Shown here: in pieces, positions 42,781 through 52,421 of the stretch
Layout: every line of letters begins with the position of its first letter
How positions within the stretch are numbered: position 1 is the stretch's first letter
Assembly: GCA_030429545.1 (NCBI GenBank)
Contig: JAUIFF010000008.1
Coordinates: 287,297 to 351,296, forward strand
Source of the DNA: Polyangia bacterium
GTDB lineage: Bacteria; Myxococcota_A; Polyangia; Nannocystales; Nannocystaceae
DNA length: 64,000 bases
Direction of reading: 5' to 3'
The notes under the pieces: model-generated
Told to the model about the DNA's origin: nothing
Database searches by the model: none
Seen by the model: the letters and a program-made list of their open reading frames with translations, nothing else
Program-made: the position numbers and the translations under genes

Positions 42781-43228
42781 GGATCGTCTTTCGCTTGCGA
42801 GTACATCGAATGTTGATGTGTCGCGTTCGTGAACGAAGTATGACAACTGTGTGAATTCGTCAATACGATGGACTTCATGAGGGTGTTCGTCGGCATGAGA
42901 ATATGTACACGCATATTGCGCAGGTGTGCAGGCTGCGCGGTTCGTTGTAAGGTGTATAGGCATATATTAAAGATGTTTATACATGTTATTAAGCGGTTCG
43001 CCAGTTCGCTTCAATGCCCCGTGGCACCTCGAATCCATCATTGTGGGACCGGTCACTCGCGACAATTCGGCGGATCCCTGCCCATTTTTGCCCGCAGAGT
43101 CGAACGTTGTTCTGGGTGTCTACCAGGACATGCTTAAGTAGACATGTCTGCAAATTTGCTTGCTACGTGCACATAAGGGTACCCACAGGCCGCTTCAACC
43201 GGATATCATGATGCCGATCGAGGTTTCC
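42781..43228. other. 448-bp divergent intergenic region
   Basis: It separates the choice-of-anchor and IgGFc-binding-like genes, which point away from each other, so both promoters should be here. It contains an AT-rich stretch (about 42960-42990) unusual for this chromosome and a TGTACACGCA near-palindrome (42904). I cannot assign -35/-10 boxes and see no RNA gene. Confidence 0.4.
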
Positions 43229-45232
43229 ATGAATCATCAAAAAATTTCCTTGCTTGCTGCTCTCCTCGCGCCAACCCTTTTGACCGCATGTGGTGGTAGC
43301 GAAGAAACAACTTCAGACACCGACACTGCGACCATCGGGACAACGGGGACAATTGACCCAACGGATTCCGCGGGACCCACAACCGACACGGACTCGGCCG
43401 GGCCGACGACCGACACCGATCCCGCGGGTTCTGAGTCTGAGTCTGAGTCTGATCCAACAGACCCGACGGACCCGACGGACCCGACGGACCCGACAGACCC
43501 GACGGACCCGACGGACCCGACGGACCCGACCGATCCAACGGACCCGACGGATCCGACCGACCCGACCGACCCAACAGACCCGAGTGAGACAGACACCGAT
43601 ACCGACGGGACAACGACCGAGGACTTCTGCGAGGAAGGTACGGTTATTTGTGAGGACGGCGTCGCCAAGATCTGCGACGGCATGGGTGGCTTCACCGAGG
43701 AAAATGCCTGCGACAACGTCTGCGTTGAGGACCTGGGCTGTGTCCTGTGTGTCCCGGGCGAAGGCAGCTGTGACGGCGACACCCTGAACGTGTGTACCGA
43801 CGACGGCATGGGCTACGAAGAAGAGTTCTGCGATGGGGTTCAGGGTGTCATGTGTGACCCCGACCTCGGCAAGTGTGTCGGTGCATGTGCACCGGATACC
43901 CTGGGGTTGAGCTACATCGGCTGTGACTACTACCCAACTGTGACCGCGAATGTCGTCGCCACGAACTTCGACTTCTCGGTGATTGTCTCGAACACATCCG
44001 ACAACCCGGCGAATGTGCGTATCGACCAGGGCAACAACCAGGTGTACACCGGGACCGTTAATGCCGGTCAGGTCGAGGTGATCAACCTGCCGTGGCAAAA
44101 CCAGCTCAAGGCCAACGCCAACGCCAACTCGCTTTCAGTGCCCGATGGCGCCTTCCGCCTGCGGTCGGACCAGCCGGTGACGGTCTACCAGTACAACCCA
44201 CTTCAGTACCAAAAAGGTGGGTTTTCCTTCACCAACGACGCCTCGCTGCTGTTGCCGGTCAATACCTGGACGGGGGACTACTTTGTTGCGGCCCGCAACT
44301 CCTGGCTGTTTAACGGTTCGACCTGGTACCCGGGCCTTTACGCGGTCACTGCCAGCGAAGACGGGACCACTGTCACGCTCGACCCGTCGGCGACCGGTGG
44401 CACAGTGCGTGCGGGTGGCGGGGTTGCGGCCGACGGTACGGGTCAGGTCACACTCAACCAAGGCGATGTTCTCGAGGTGTTCTCGGCCAATGTCGGCAAC
44501 AACCCGAGCCCGTCTGACCTCACCGGTACCCACATCACCGCGGACAAGCCGATTCAGGTCATCGGCGGTGCAATGTGTACATTCATCCCGCACAACATCG
44601 GTTACTGCGATCACATCGAAGAGGCCATTCCGCCCTACGAGACGCTTGCGGATACATACATTGTCACGCCGCCGCTGATTCCGACCAACCCCAACCAGCC
44701 GAAGGCGGAGATGATTCGCATTGTCGCCACCGAAGCCAACACCACGCTCACGTATGACCCGCCGCAAAACGGTGCGCCGGCGATGATCGCCAACGCTGGC
44801 GATTACGTCGAGATTGCTCAAAACAACCAAGATTTTGAGATTTCGGCGAGTGCCAAGGTGATCGTTGCCCAGTACATGCTCGGCCAGGATGCCGGTGGTA
44901 ACTCGGGCGACCCGGCCATGACGCTGGCAGTTGCGACCGAGCAGTTCCGTCAGGACTACCTGTTCCACGCCCCGACCAACTACGAGTACAGCTACGTCAA
45001 TATCGTCGCGCCCGATGGTGCTTCGGTCACACTCGATGGTCAGGCCGTCAACAACTTCCTGTCGATCGGTGGAACCGGGTATGGCGTGGCTCGCCTGCCG
45101 CTGTCGAACAATGGGGACGGCACCCACGAAGTCGTCGCCGACTCGGCGATCGGTATCAGTGTGTACGGTTATGGCCAGTACACCAGCTACTGGTACCCCG
45201 GTGGTCTCGACCTCAAACTCATCGCCCAATAG
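43229..45232 (+). CDS. Lipoprotein with DPT repeats and IgGFc-binding-like domain
   Basis: 667 residues from ATG 43229; CGAGG sits 5 nt upstream, better than the ATGs at 43208/43211. Lipoprotein signal LLAALLAPTLLTAC, then a linker whose core is about 14 DPT triplets. A Cys-rich segment of the myxobacterial type (FCEEGTVICEDGVAKICDG; LCVPGEGSCDGDTLNVC) precedes a ~450-residue IgGFc-binding-like domain (VTVYQYNPLQY; DDTTVTLDP type; ADTYIVTPP; NTTLTYDPPQNGAP; AQYMLGQDA). It is a paralog of the protein at 9780-11834 and presumably surface displayed. A strong terminator follows. Confidence 0.8.
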   Translation: MNHQKISLLAALLAPTLLTACGGSEETTSDTDTATIGTTGTIDPTDSAGPTTDTDSAGPTTDTDPAGSESESESDPTDPTDPTDPTDPTDPTDPTDPTDPTDPTDPTDPTDPTDPTDPSETDTDTDGTTTEDFCEEGTVICEDGVAKICDGMGGFTEENACDNVCVEDLGCVLCVPGEGSCDGDTLNVCTDDGMGYEEEFCDGVQGVMCDPDLGKCVGACAPDTLGLSYIGCDYYPTVTANVVATNFDFSVIVSNTSDNPANVRIDQGNNQVYTGTVNAGQVEVINLPWQNQLKANANANSLSVPDGAFRLRSDQPVTVYQYNPLQYQKGGFSFTNDASLLLPVNTWTGDYFVAARNSWLFNGSTWYPGLYAVTASEDGTTVTLDPSATGGTVRAGGGVAADGTGQVTLNQGDVLEVFSANVGNNPSPSDLTGTHITADKPIQVIGGAMCTFIPHNIGYCDHIEEAIPPYETLADTYIVTPPLIPTNPNQPKAEMIRIVATEANTTLTYDPPQNGAPAMIANAGDYVEIAQNNQDFEISASAKVIVAQYMLGQDAGGNSGDPAMTLAVATEQFRQDYLFHAPTNYEYSYVNIVAPDGASVTLDGQAVNNFLSIGGTGYGVARLPLSNNGDGTHEVVADSAIGISVYGYGQYTSYWYPGGLDLKLIAQ

Positions 45233-45249
45233 GCCTGGTGAACCAGCGA

Positions 45250-45279
45250 AAAGGCCCGCCATCCCGCGGGCCTTTTTTT
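45250..45279 (+). terminator. Rho-independent terminator
   Basis: AAGGCCCGC and GCGGGCCTT form a 9-bp stem with a CATCC loop and are followed by seven T residues. It lies about 18 bp after the IgGFc-binding-like gene. Confidence 0.93.
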
Positions 45280-45413
45280 AGTGGTTGAGAGCCGCCATCA
45301 GGACAGTGTTTGTCGGTGTTATGCAGGTGACAACAGCCCCCTAGGCTTTTTGCATCTACATCGTTGGCGGGTGTGATAGGCTTACTTCCTAACCTTCAAT
45401 TAAGGACTAAGCA

Positions 45414-47447
45414 ATGGTTTCTCCAAACTGGAAATGGTGTGTCGCTTCGTTCGGGCTCACCGCCTTGGCTGTTTCACTCCCCCTGGCCTGCGGGACACCT
45501 GGGGGCCCACTGTCCGATGGCGACGCGGCCTGGGATCGCCCGCCGTTTGAGCCTCCCGGTGGTGACGGCGAGCATTCCGACGATTCGTGGGGCGATGGCG
45601 ATAGCGGTGGCCCAACCGGTACGACTGGGGGCGCGGGTACGACAACCGGCGATCCCACGGGTGGCGATGGCGATTCGGACTCCGATGAGCCCCCGCCCGG
45701 GGTTGCCTGCCTGCCCGACGACGGCAACGCCTGTGACATGCAGGCCGGGATTTGTGAGCCCGCGCCACCCCCGATGTCTGAGACGGGTTCTGGAACCGAC
45801 ACCGATACCGACTCTGGCACCGACGGATTGACGGACACCGACGGGCTGACGGACACCGACGGGCTGACTGACACGGAGGGCGAGACAACGGGGGGTTCGA
45901 CAACCGGTTGGGACACCGACCCCCAACCCTGCTGCCAAGATCCGGACTGCTCGTGTGAGACGAGCTTTTGCTATCTCGAGCCGTGCCAGGCCGATGGCTT
46001 TTGCGACTGCCAGTGCCCTTCCGACCCCGATTGCGGGCCGGACGTCTGCGGTGACGCTATTCCCCCGGTGCCACTCGAAGCCGCCGAAGCACAGAAAACC
46101 CGGGCCGCCGAAACTTGCCCGGACACCAAAGAACCTGTTGTTTTGTACATGTCGAACGACGACAGCAACTCGCAGGCCTCGCCGATCCTCGCGCGTCGAA
46201 CCATCAACGAGGGCCGGGTCGTCAATCCGTTTAATGTGCGGATACATGAATTTCTCAACTACTACGACCTGTCCTACGAGGAGGTCACCGACGCGCCGGC
46301 CAGGGTCGGCATGCAGATGCGTCGGATCAACCGGGAAACCGGAGAGTTTGCCCTGCTGTTATACGCCCAGGGGCGCAAGCGTGCGGCGGCGCAGCGGCGG
46401 CCGATGAACCTTGTGTTCTCGCTCGACACCTCGGGTTCGATGTCGGGCGAGCCAATCGAGTACCTCAAGGAGTCTATGCGGGCGACGGCCTCGTCCCTGC
46501 GCGAGGGCGATGTCGTCTCGATCGTCGAGTGGAGCAGCCAGCAGGCGGTCGTCCTCGATTCGTACTCGGTCCAGCAGCCCAACGACCCGATGTTGCTCAA
46601 CGTCATCAACAATATCACCACCGGGGGGAGCACCGATCTTCACGGAGGTTTGGTCAGCGCCTATCAAATCGCCAGCCAAAATTTTTCGGACGAGCGGATC
46701 AATCGCGTCGTTCTGATTAGCGACGGGGGGGCCAACACCGGCACAACCGACATCGATCTGATCGCGGCCTCGGCCGACGATAGCAATGGCGAAGGCATCT
46801 ACATGGTTGGGGTGGGTGTCGGCGAAGCGTCGGGCTACCGCGACGACCTGATGGACGAGGTCACCGATGCGGGCAAGGGGGCGTACCTGTTTATCGACAG
46901 CGCAGCCGAGGCTCAACGCATGTTTGGCGACCGCTTTGTCCAGGTGATGGATGTCGCCGCCCGTGATGTCCAAATGGAAGTGACCCTGCCCTGGTACTTT
47001 GCGATCAAAGAGTTTCACGGCGAGGAGTACAGCGATGACCCGGCCGAGGTCGACCCGCAGCATCTCGCGCCCAACGACACCATGAGCTACCACCAGATCA
47101 TCCAGGTCTGTGACACTTCGCTGCCGCAGACCGACGATACGATCACCGCCCGCGCGACCTTTGAAGACCCGATCACGCGCGAGGAAATGAGCGATGAGGA
47201 GACGGCCAAGCTCGGCAATCTCGTCAACGCCGACGCCGACCAGCTGTACAAGGCCGATGTCGTGGTGGCCTATGCCCAATCGCTGATCATCATTGGCGAC
47301 CTGATGTCCCAGCAAGATTCGGCGGCCGCCAAGGATGTGGCCGAGAAGATGGCCCAGTGGCTCGGCGAAGCTGCGGCCGTGTTGGGCGATCCCGAGATTG
47401 TCGAGATGCAAGGGTTGATGCAGACCTACATGCAAAACCTCAACTAG
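45414..47447 (+). CDS. VWA-domain (YfbK-like) surface protein
   Basis: 677 residues. A signal sequence (LTALAVSLPLAC) looks like a lipobox. Residues ~30-180 are low complexity (Gly/Asp/Thr, with TDTDGL repeats), then a Cys cluster (CCQDPDCSCETSFCYLEPC). From about 245 the YfbK-type N-terminal extension appears (RRTINEGRVVNPFNVRIHEFLNYY type), followed by a von Willebrand A domain with an intact MIDAS: DTSGSMSG, TGGSTDLHGGL and ISDGGANTG. Such proteins bind divalent metal and protein partners. The linker plus anchor place it on the outer surface. A hairpin follows at 47491. Confidence 0.87.
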   Translation: MVSPNWKWCVASFGLTALAVSLPLACGTPGGPLSDGDAAWDRPPFEPPGGDGEHSDDSWGDGDSGGPTGTTGGAGTTTGDPTGGDGDSDSDEPPPGVACLPDDGNACDMQAGICEPAPPPMSETGSGTDTDTDSGTDGLTDTDGLTDTDGLTDTEGETTGGSTTGWDTDPQPCCQDPDCSCETSFCYLEPCQADGFCDCQCPSDPDCGPDVCGDAIPPVPLEAAEAQKTRAAETCPDTKEPVVLYMSNDDSNSQASPILARRTINEGRVVNPFNVRIHEFLNYYDLSYEEVTDAPARVGMQMRRINRETGEFALLLYAQGRKRAAAQRRPMNLVFSLDTSGSMSGEPIEYLKESMRATASSLREGDVVSIVEWSSQQAVVLDSYSVQQPNDPMLLNVINNITTGGSTDLHGGLVSAYQIASQNFSDERINRVVLISDGGANTGTTDIDLIAASADDSNGEGIYMVGVGVGEASGYRDDLMDEVTDAGKGAYLFIDSAAEAQRMFGDRFVQVMDVAARDVQMEVTLPWYFAIKEFHGEEYSDDPAEVDPQHLAPNDTMSYHQIIQVCDTSLPQTDDTITARATFEDPITREEMSDEETAKLGNLVNADADQLYKADVVVAYAQSLIIIGDLMSQQDSAAAKDVAEKMAQWLGEAAAVLGDPEIVEMQGLMQTYMQNLN

Positions 47448-47490
47448 CGCCGGGGCGTACAACGCGTACGTAACGGGTGTCTATACAAAT

Positions 47491-47518
47491 AAGCCGGCAC
47501 AGGTGGACGTGCCGGCTT
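47491..47518 (-). terminator. Hairpin terminator between convergent genes
   Basis: AAGCCGGCAC (47491-47500) pairs with GTGCCGGCTT (47509-47518). The minus-strand continuation is TTATTTGTA, so it mainly serves the gene at 47540-48205. It may also work for the VWA gene. Confidence 0.6.
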
Positions 47519-47539
47519 ACTGAATTGCGCGTCTTGGTA

Positions 47540-48205
47540 CTACTGTGCGGTCTTCCCCGCGGCGAGTGCTCGGGCGTTTGCGATCAGACGCGGCTCCTCG
47601 CCCGAGTTGCCGCGGATTCGATACTTGGGCCCGCGTTGGGTGGGCGGCTGGGAAAGCACAACAACTGGGACAAGACCGGAAACATCAGAAAATGTGTGGT
47701 CAAACCGCGGGGCGTTGCGGGTGATTGCAAACGCCTGGGCAGGCGCTGCTGGGCGACCGGTTGGGGCAAAAAAGCAGACGTGGCCACGGACTTCGACCGG
47801 CAGGTGCTCTCCCGTGTTCTCGACTTCGAGGCGATAGGTGTCGGAGAGAATTGCTGGCCCGGTGAACGTCTGTCGGGCATGCAGCGTACCGGTTTTCCAC
47901 TGGTGCTCACCGAGCAGGCGCGGACCGGTCGAGTCTTGCGACTCGCTTGGCGACTCACCAACGGTTTGATTGGCCAGGGCGATTGCCCGCTGCACCATCT
48001 GCGCGAGCGACTCAAACGAATCGAGGCATACCTGGGCGGTGTTGGCATCGTAGGCCAGCTGGCACAATAACAAGCCCTGGGTCGGGACCTGCTGGTCGAG
48101 CACGGGCCGCAGTTCGGCCTGCGAGCACGGGCCGTGGTCGGGCGCCGCCGCAGCGGTCGTGGGGACACTGGCGAGGAGGCAGACAAGCGGCAAGTAGCGA
48201 TTCAT
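47540..48205 (-). CDS. Secreted protein, unnamed three-member family (copy 2)
   Basis: 221 residues from ATG 48205, preceded by AAGGACAGGT. Signal peptide LVCLLASVPTTAAAAP. It shares the motif order of copies 1 and 3: N-terminal Cys-containing helical part, then GPRLLGEHQWKTGTLHARQTFTGPAILSDTYRLEVENTG, VRGHVCFF, DHTFSDVSGLVPVVVLS, and YRIRGNSGEEPRLIANAR. It is the most divergent copy and lacks the basic tail and the lectin domain. Function unknown, exported. It is downstream of copy 3 but separated by a terminator. Confidence 0.78.
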   Translation of the reverse strand: MNRYLPLVCLLASVPTTAAAAPDHGPCSQAELRPVLDQQVPTQGLLLCQLAYDANTAQVCLDSFESLAQMVQRAIALANQTVGESPSESQDSTGPRLLGEHQWKTGTLHARQTFTGPAILSDTYRLEVENTGEHLPVEVRGHVCFFAPTGRPAAPAQAFAITRNAPRFDHTFSDVSGLVPVVVLSQPPTQRGPKYRIRGNSGEEPRLIANARALAAGKTAQ

Positions 48206-48264
48206 ACCTGTCCTTAGGTACTGGCTCGCCAAAACCACCGCGCTCGCTGCAATTTGTTTCAACG

Positions 48265-48290
48265 CAAAACGGCGCAGGTGTCTGCGCCGT
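48265..48290 (-). terminator. Rho-independent terminator of the ricin-lectin gene
   Basis: ACGGCGCAG and CTGCGCCGT form a 9-bp stem with a 4-nt loop. On the minus strand it is followed by TTTTGCGTT. It lies between copies 3 and 2 of the secreted family. Confidence 0.75.
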
Positions 48291-48391
48291 CGGAGTTCTA
48301 TATAGCGTTAGGTCTTGCAAGCGCTTACGGAGGCCCCGTGCCTGCACGTAGGCGTGCCCGGTTTGACACGCCTAGAGGGTTGGCGAAGCTG

Positions 48392-49504
48392 TTAGCGAGG
48401 TTGTAGCCGCCACTTTTGGTTGGGGTTGTTGGTACAGCTGCGCTGGACAATATTGCCGCCGTTGTGGCCGTACCACTTCTCGACTTCGAGGCACTTGTTG
48501 GAACCGCGGTTGTAGATTGTGTACTCGTTGGGCTTGCCGGTGGGGCGAAACTCGTAGCTCATGTTCCAGGCGTTTTGGGCACATGGCCACAAAAACACGT
48601 TGCCACCTTCGTTTTTGTTGGCCCACTGGAGGTCGAGGCACATCCCGTTGGCCTTCGACACCAGCGAGAACGTTCCGCCATTTTGCGGCTTGAGGGTCCA
48701 GCGCTGGTTGTTGCGGTTGTGAATGGCCCACTGGTGAATGTTGGCGCCCTTTTTCGGTGCAGATGCATCCATTGCCTTACCCGAGTGGACGTTTTGGATC
48801 AGGAACGTCCGACCGCTGAGCTTGTTGCCGCCACCATTGCCGCCGGAACTACGTGCCAGAACCTTGCGTGCATCCTTGACCCGCTTGGGCTCACCCTGAC
48901 CGACTTCGCCGCGGATCTTGTACTTGTTGGCCCCAAACCCGACCTTGGAGGAGAGCAGGACCACCGGGTACAGGCCGTCGACACCCGCTTCGGTGATCGT
49001 GGTTTTGTTTTGGTGCCTCTTGAGGCTAAAGGAACGTTTCTTCCGCTCGTTGCCGTCCTTGTCGAGGTAGCAAACTTTGACGTTGATATCGGCGCGGCCC
49101 TTGCTGGTGCGCTCGAGGTCGAGGCGATGGGTTTCGGACAGGATGGTCGAGCCAATAAAGGTTCGCTGAGCGGTGAGGTTGCCCGACTTCCAGACCTTGT
49201 TGCCAAGCGGGCGGGGACCGATTTTCATCGGTGAGTCACCCACGCCCTTGTTGATTTGGCCGACAGCTTGGTCGAATTTGGTCTTGAACTTCTCGTAGTC
49301 TTCAACACACTTTTGAGCGCCCTGCTCGTCGTTCTTGTTGAAGAACTGGCAGACCCCTTGGGCGACTTTCGGGCCGCTTTTGGCGACCAGTTCCTGCGCC
49401 TTGATCCACTCGGATTTACACGAGTTGGCCTTGGCTGTGCCAGATACGCCAAGGGTCATGAGGATAGCTGCGGTGGATACGGTGACTAGCGTGATGCGTT
49501 GCAT
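48392..49504 (-). CDS. Secreted protein, unnamed three-member family (copy 3) with ricin B lectin domain
   Basis: 370 residues from ATG 49504. Signal peptide ends near GTAKANS. Residues ~25-230 match copies 1 and 2 (CKSEWIKAQ; KVAQGVCQFFNKNDEQGAQKC; KIGPRPLGN; RTFIGSTILSETHRLDLERTSKGRADINVKVCYLDKDGN read in short blocks; YKIRGEVGQGEPKRVKDARKVL). A Gly/Asn linker leads to a C-terminal ricin B-type beta-trefoil (residues ~240-370) with HQWAIHNRNNQRW, CLDLQWANKNEGGNVFLWPC and QRSCTNNPNQKW, the QxW carbohydrate-binding repeats. This implies sugar or glycan binding for the family's only lectin-bearing member. Confidence 0.85.
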   Translation of the reverse strand: MQRITLVTVSTAAILMTLGVSGTAKANSCKSEWIKAQELVAKSGPKVAQGVCQFFNKNDEQGAQKCVEDYEKFKTKFDQAVGQINKGVGDSPMKIGPRPLGNKVWKSGNLTAQRTFIGSTILSETHRLDLERTSKGRADINVKVCYLDKDGNERKKRSFSLKRHQNKTTITEAGVDGLYPVVLLSSKVGFGANKYKIRGEVGQGEPKRVKDARKVLARSSGGNGGGNKLSGRTFLIQNVHSGKAMDASAPKKGANIHQWAIHNRNNQRWTLKPQNGGTFSLVSKANGMCLDLQWANKNEGGNVFLWPCAQNAWNMSYEFRPTGKPNEYTIYNRGSNKCLEVEKWYGHNGGNIVQRSCTNNPNQKWRLQPR

Positions 49505-49619
49505 GCCCTGCCATAGGAGGCCGCAGCAAAAAACCACCGCATGAAATTTAAAAAAAAGAAGAATTTTAGCGGCCGCTCGAACGCGCGGTTTTTCGCGAGA
49601 GCTGACTCTTTAGTTATGA

Positions 49620-50978
49620 CTAATGAGACATGTCGATGTCGGCGCGGGCGAGCAGGAGGTTGAGTTCTTCGGCTGGCCGCCGGCCAAGCGCCTCGCAATC
49701 CATGGTGGTCAGCTTGCGATCGACGACCACGGGCCGGCCGTCGATCACGACGTGGCGCACGCAATCGCGGGCAGCGGCGTAGACAATCCGATTGTAGATG
49801 CTCGAGTGGGGGCCAAACGTCGCCGGCCCACGCAGGTCGAGTATTGTCAGGTCGGCCCGCTTGCCAACCTCGATGCTGCCGATTTGGTCGGCGAGACCGA
49901 TTGCCCGGGCCCCTTCGATGGTCGCCAGCGCGAGGGCATCGCGGGCGGCGAATTTGCCTGTGCCCTGTTTGTATTGTTGGAGGAGCGCGGCGATCCGCAG
50001 CTCTTCGAGCTGGTCGTGGTCGTTGTTACAAGGTGCCCCATCGGTCCCGAGCCCGACGGTGACACCCGGTGTGGCGGCAAGGCGCGCGAGGTCGGCAATT
50101 CCCGAACCGAGTTTGAGGTTGGTCGACGGGCAGTGGATCACCGACAGCGGGCGCCCGGCGAGCAGCTCCTGATGCTCGCGATCAAAGCACACGCCGTGGG
50201 CAATGCAGAGTTTGGTGTCCAAAACCCCGAGGTCGTCGAGGTAGGCCATTTGTTCGCGGCCGAGCACTTCGAGTACGGCCTGGGCCTCGGCCGGCGTTTC
50301 GAGCAGGTGGGTGTGAATCGCCGCGTCGAGTCGGTGCGCGAGTTCGACACAGCCCTCCCACAAAGGTTGCGAACACGAGAGGATAAATCGCGGACACAGG
50401 TTGATCGAGATCCGCCCGTCGGCCGAGCGATGCCATTGTGTATACAACGACTCGGCCGCTGCCAGGGCCTGCCGGTGATCCTCGGCGAGCCCGGCCGGCA
50501 CCCCGTGGCCGCCGTCCATCAGGCATTTCCCGGCGATCGCCCGCATGCCCGTGTCGCGGACCGCCTGCAGCAGCCCTTGCATACCGTGGACAATCCCGAT
50601 GTCCTGAATGGTTGTCGTGCCCGAAAGCATCATATCGGCGAGGCCGAGCATGGCCGACCAATAGGCCGAGTCGTGGTTGTGGGCAGCTTCTAACGGCCAA
50701 ATCCGATCGGCGAGCCACGACAGCAACGGCCGGTCCTCGGCCAGCCCACGAAACAGCGACTGGCCGAGGTGGACATGCCCCTGGATAAGGCCGGGGATGA
50801 TGACCATGCCCGAGGTGTCGAGCTTGGGTGTATGTTCATCGACCTCGGGGACGTGGCCGATGGCTCGGATGGCACCATCCTCGACCAACAGATCGCCGGT
50901 CACAACCCGGTGGTCGGGGTCCATCGTGACCACGGTGGCATCGCGGAGGAGGAGGCGTTGGGCGGGGTCGGTGGCCAT
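49620..50978 (-). CDS. Amidohydrolase (TRZ/ATZ-type deaminase/chlorohydrolase family)
   Basis: 452 residues from ATG 50978. Metal-dependent hydrolase motifs: IIPGLIQGHVHLGQ (HxH), THLLET (third His region), LCIAHGVCFD (fourth His) and GLGTDGAPCNN (metal Asp), with a C-terminal GSIEVGKRADLTILDL. This is the cytosine/5-methylthioadenosine/S-adenosylhomocysteine deaminase branch. The sequence does not identify the substrate, although purine-like compounds are likely. Cytoplasmic. A longer start at 51125 would read through the terminator hairpin at 51011-51040 and was rejected. Confidence 0.9.
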   Translation of the reverse strand: MATDPAQRLLLRDATVVTMDPDHRVVTGDLLVEDGAIRAIGHVPEVDEHTPKLDTSGMVIIPGLIQGHVHLGQSLFRGLAEDRPLLSWLADRIWPLEAAHNHDSAYWSAMLGLADMMLSGTTTIQDIGIVHGMQGLLQAVRDTGMRAIAGKCLMDGGHGVPAGLAEDHRQALAAAESLYTQWHRSADGRISINLCPRFILSCSQPLWEGCVELAHRLDAAIHTHLLETPAEAQAVLEVLGREQMAYLDDLGVLDTKLCIAHGVCFDREHQELLAGRPLSVIHCPSTNLKLGSGIADLARLAATPGVTVGLGTDGAPCNNDHDQLEELRIAALLQQYKQGTGKFAARDALALATIEGARAIGLADQIGSIEVGKRADLTILDLRGPATFGPHSSIYNRIVYAAARDCVRHVVIDGRPVVVDRKLTTMDCEALGRRPAEELNLLLARADIDMSH

Positions 50979-51010
50979 CAGAAATTGCCATAGCAAAGCT
51001 CGGCCGAATT

Positions 51011-51040
51011 TGAAAAACCCCGGCACGAATGGCCGGGGTT
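51011..51040 (-). terminator. Rho-independent terminator of the GD-repeat protein gene
   Basis: AACCCCGGC (51016-51024) and GCCGGGGTT (51032-51040) form the stem; on the minus strand TTTTT follows. It is 27 bp after the stop at 51067 and just upstream of the amidohydrolase start. Confidence 0.88.
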
Positions 51041-51066
51041 GGTCATAAAACGGGCTAAAACGGCAC

Positions 51067-51738
<672 letters not shown>

Positions 51739-51971
51739 GCCAACTACGATCTTTCCGTGATCATCAGCCTCTAGCTTACTACGACTCTACCATTCGACTA
51801 CCAGATTAATCTGTCCCAATGGACATGTAGGCATAATCGCTCGCAGTGTACCCGAGCACCCGATCGGGGAGCAACTTTCTTGCCCAGGGCGCGGTCGTGG
51901 CCAGGATGGGGAGTTCTGCCTCGGCGAAAAAGGTCTCTGCGGTCCCGCGATTCCTTGTTGGAATTCACAGG

Positions 51972-52421
51972 ATGTTTGCGTTCGAAATACTCCAACTCCT
52001 GCTTCCCCAACTCAACCGGCACAAGTCAGCCATCAGGCACGCGATTTCCCCTGGGACTTGGTACCGATGGAAACAGTGCGACCCGTATTCCTTCGACCCC
52101 GCACTCAAGACCGTCATTATGGTTTCCACGATTTGTAATTTCGACCTGCGGCTTGGCCCCTACCGTTTCGCCTCAGTTAAAGAGCTCCAAGACCTCTTCC
52201 TTCGGGAAGCATGTCAGGATGAAAATTTTTCCCGTCTTATCGCGAAGACTGGGTTGCCCCTCCGCTTTATCCAATCTGTCCACTACAACGGTATAGTTCC
52301 ACGACTGCAGACAACGTGCTTGTTGGCCCAGGCCTATTTCGACGTCGGAATTGTGATCGAGCGCGCACAGGTGAATTTTCCAAGGGTGTTCACCTGCGGA
52401 GCCGCTGCCAACTCGCCATAG
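51972..52421 (+). CDS. Putative tandem helix-turn-helix (XRE-like) regulator of the island
   Basis: 149 residues from ATG 51972; a start at 51846 (GTG) is possible. Two segments look like degenerate Cro/C1-type helix-turn-helix repeats: RHAISPGTWYRWKQ followed by PALKTVIMVSTICNFDLRL, and LIAKTGLPLRFIQSV followed by PRLQTTCLLAQAYFDVGIVI. In each, a recognition-helix-like stretch precedes the hydrophobic T-x(5)-A-x3-D/F-L pattern of XRE domains. The codon use is unlike that of the chromosomal genes. It sits immediately before the 31-bp repeat array, which could be its operator. Function is inferred only. Confidence 0.45.
   Translation: MFAFEILQLLLPQLNRHKSAIRHAISPGTWYRWKQCDPYSFDPALKTVIMVSTICNFDLRLGPYRFASVKELQDLFLREACQDENFSRLIAKTGLPLRFIQSVHYNGIVPRLQTTCLLAQAYFDVGIVIERAQVNFPRVFTCGAAANSP

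Noticed and set aside
49623..50693. 356-codon plus-strand frame
   Set aside because: It is the antisense of the amidohydrolase, which has all its metal motifs.
51739..51971. tRNA gene as the island attachment site
   Set aside because: I looked for a cloverleaf and a CCA-type end at the boundary on both strands and found none.
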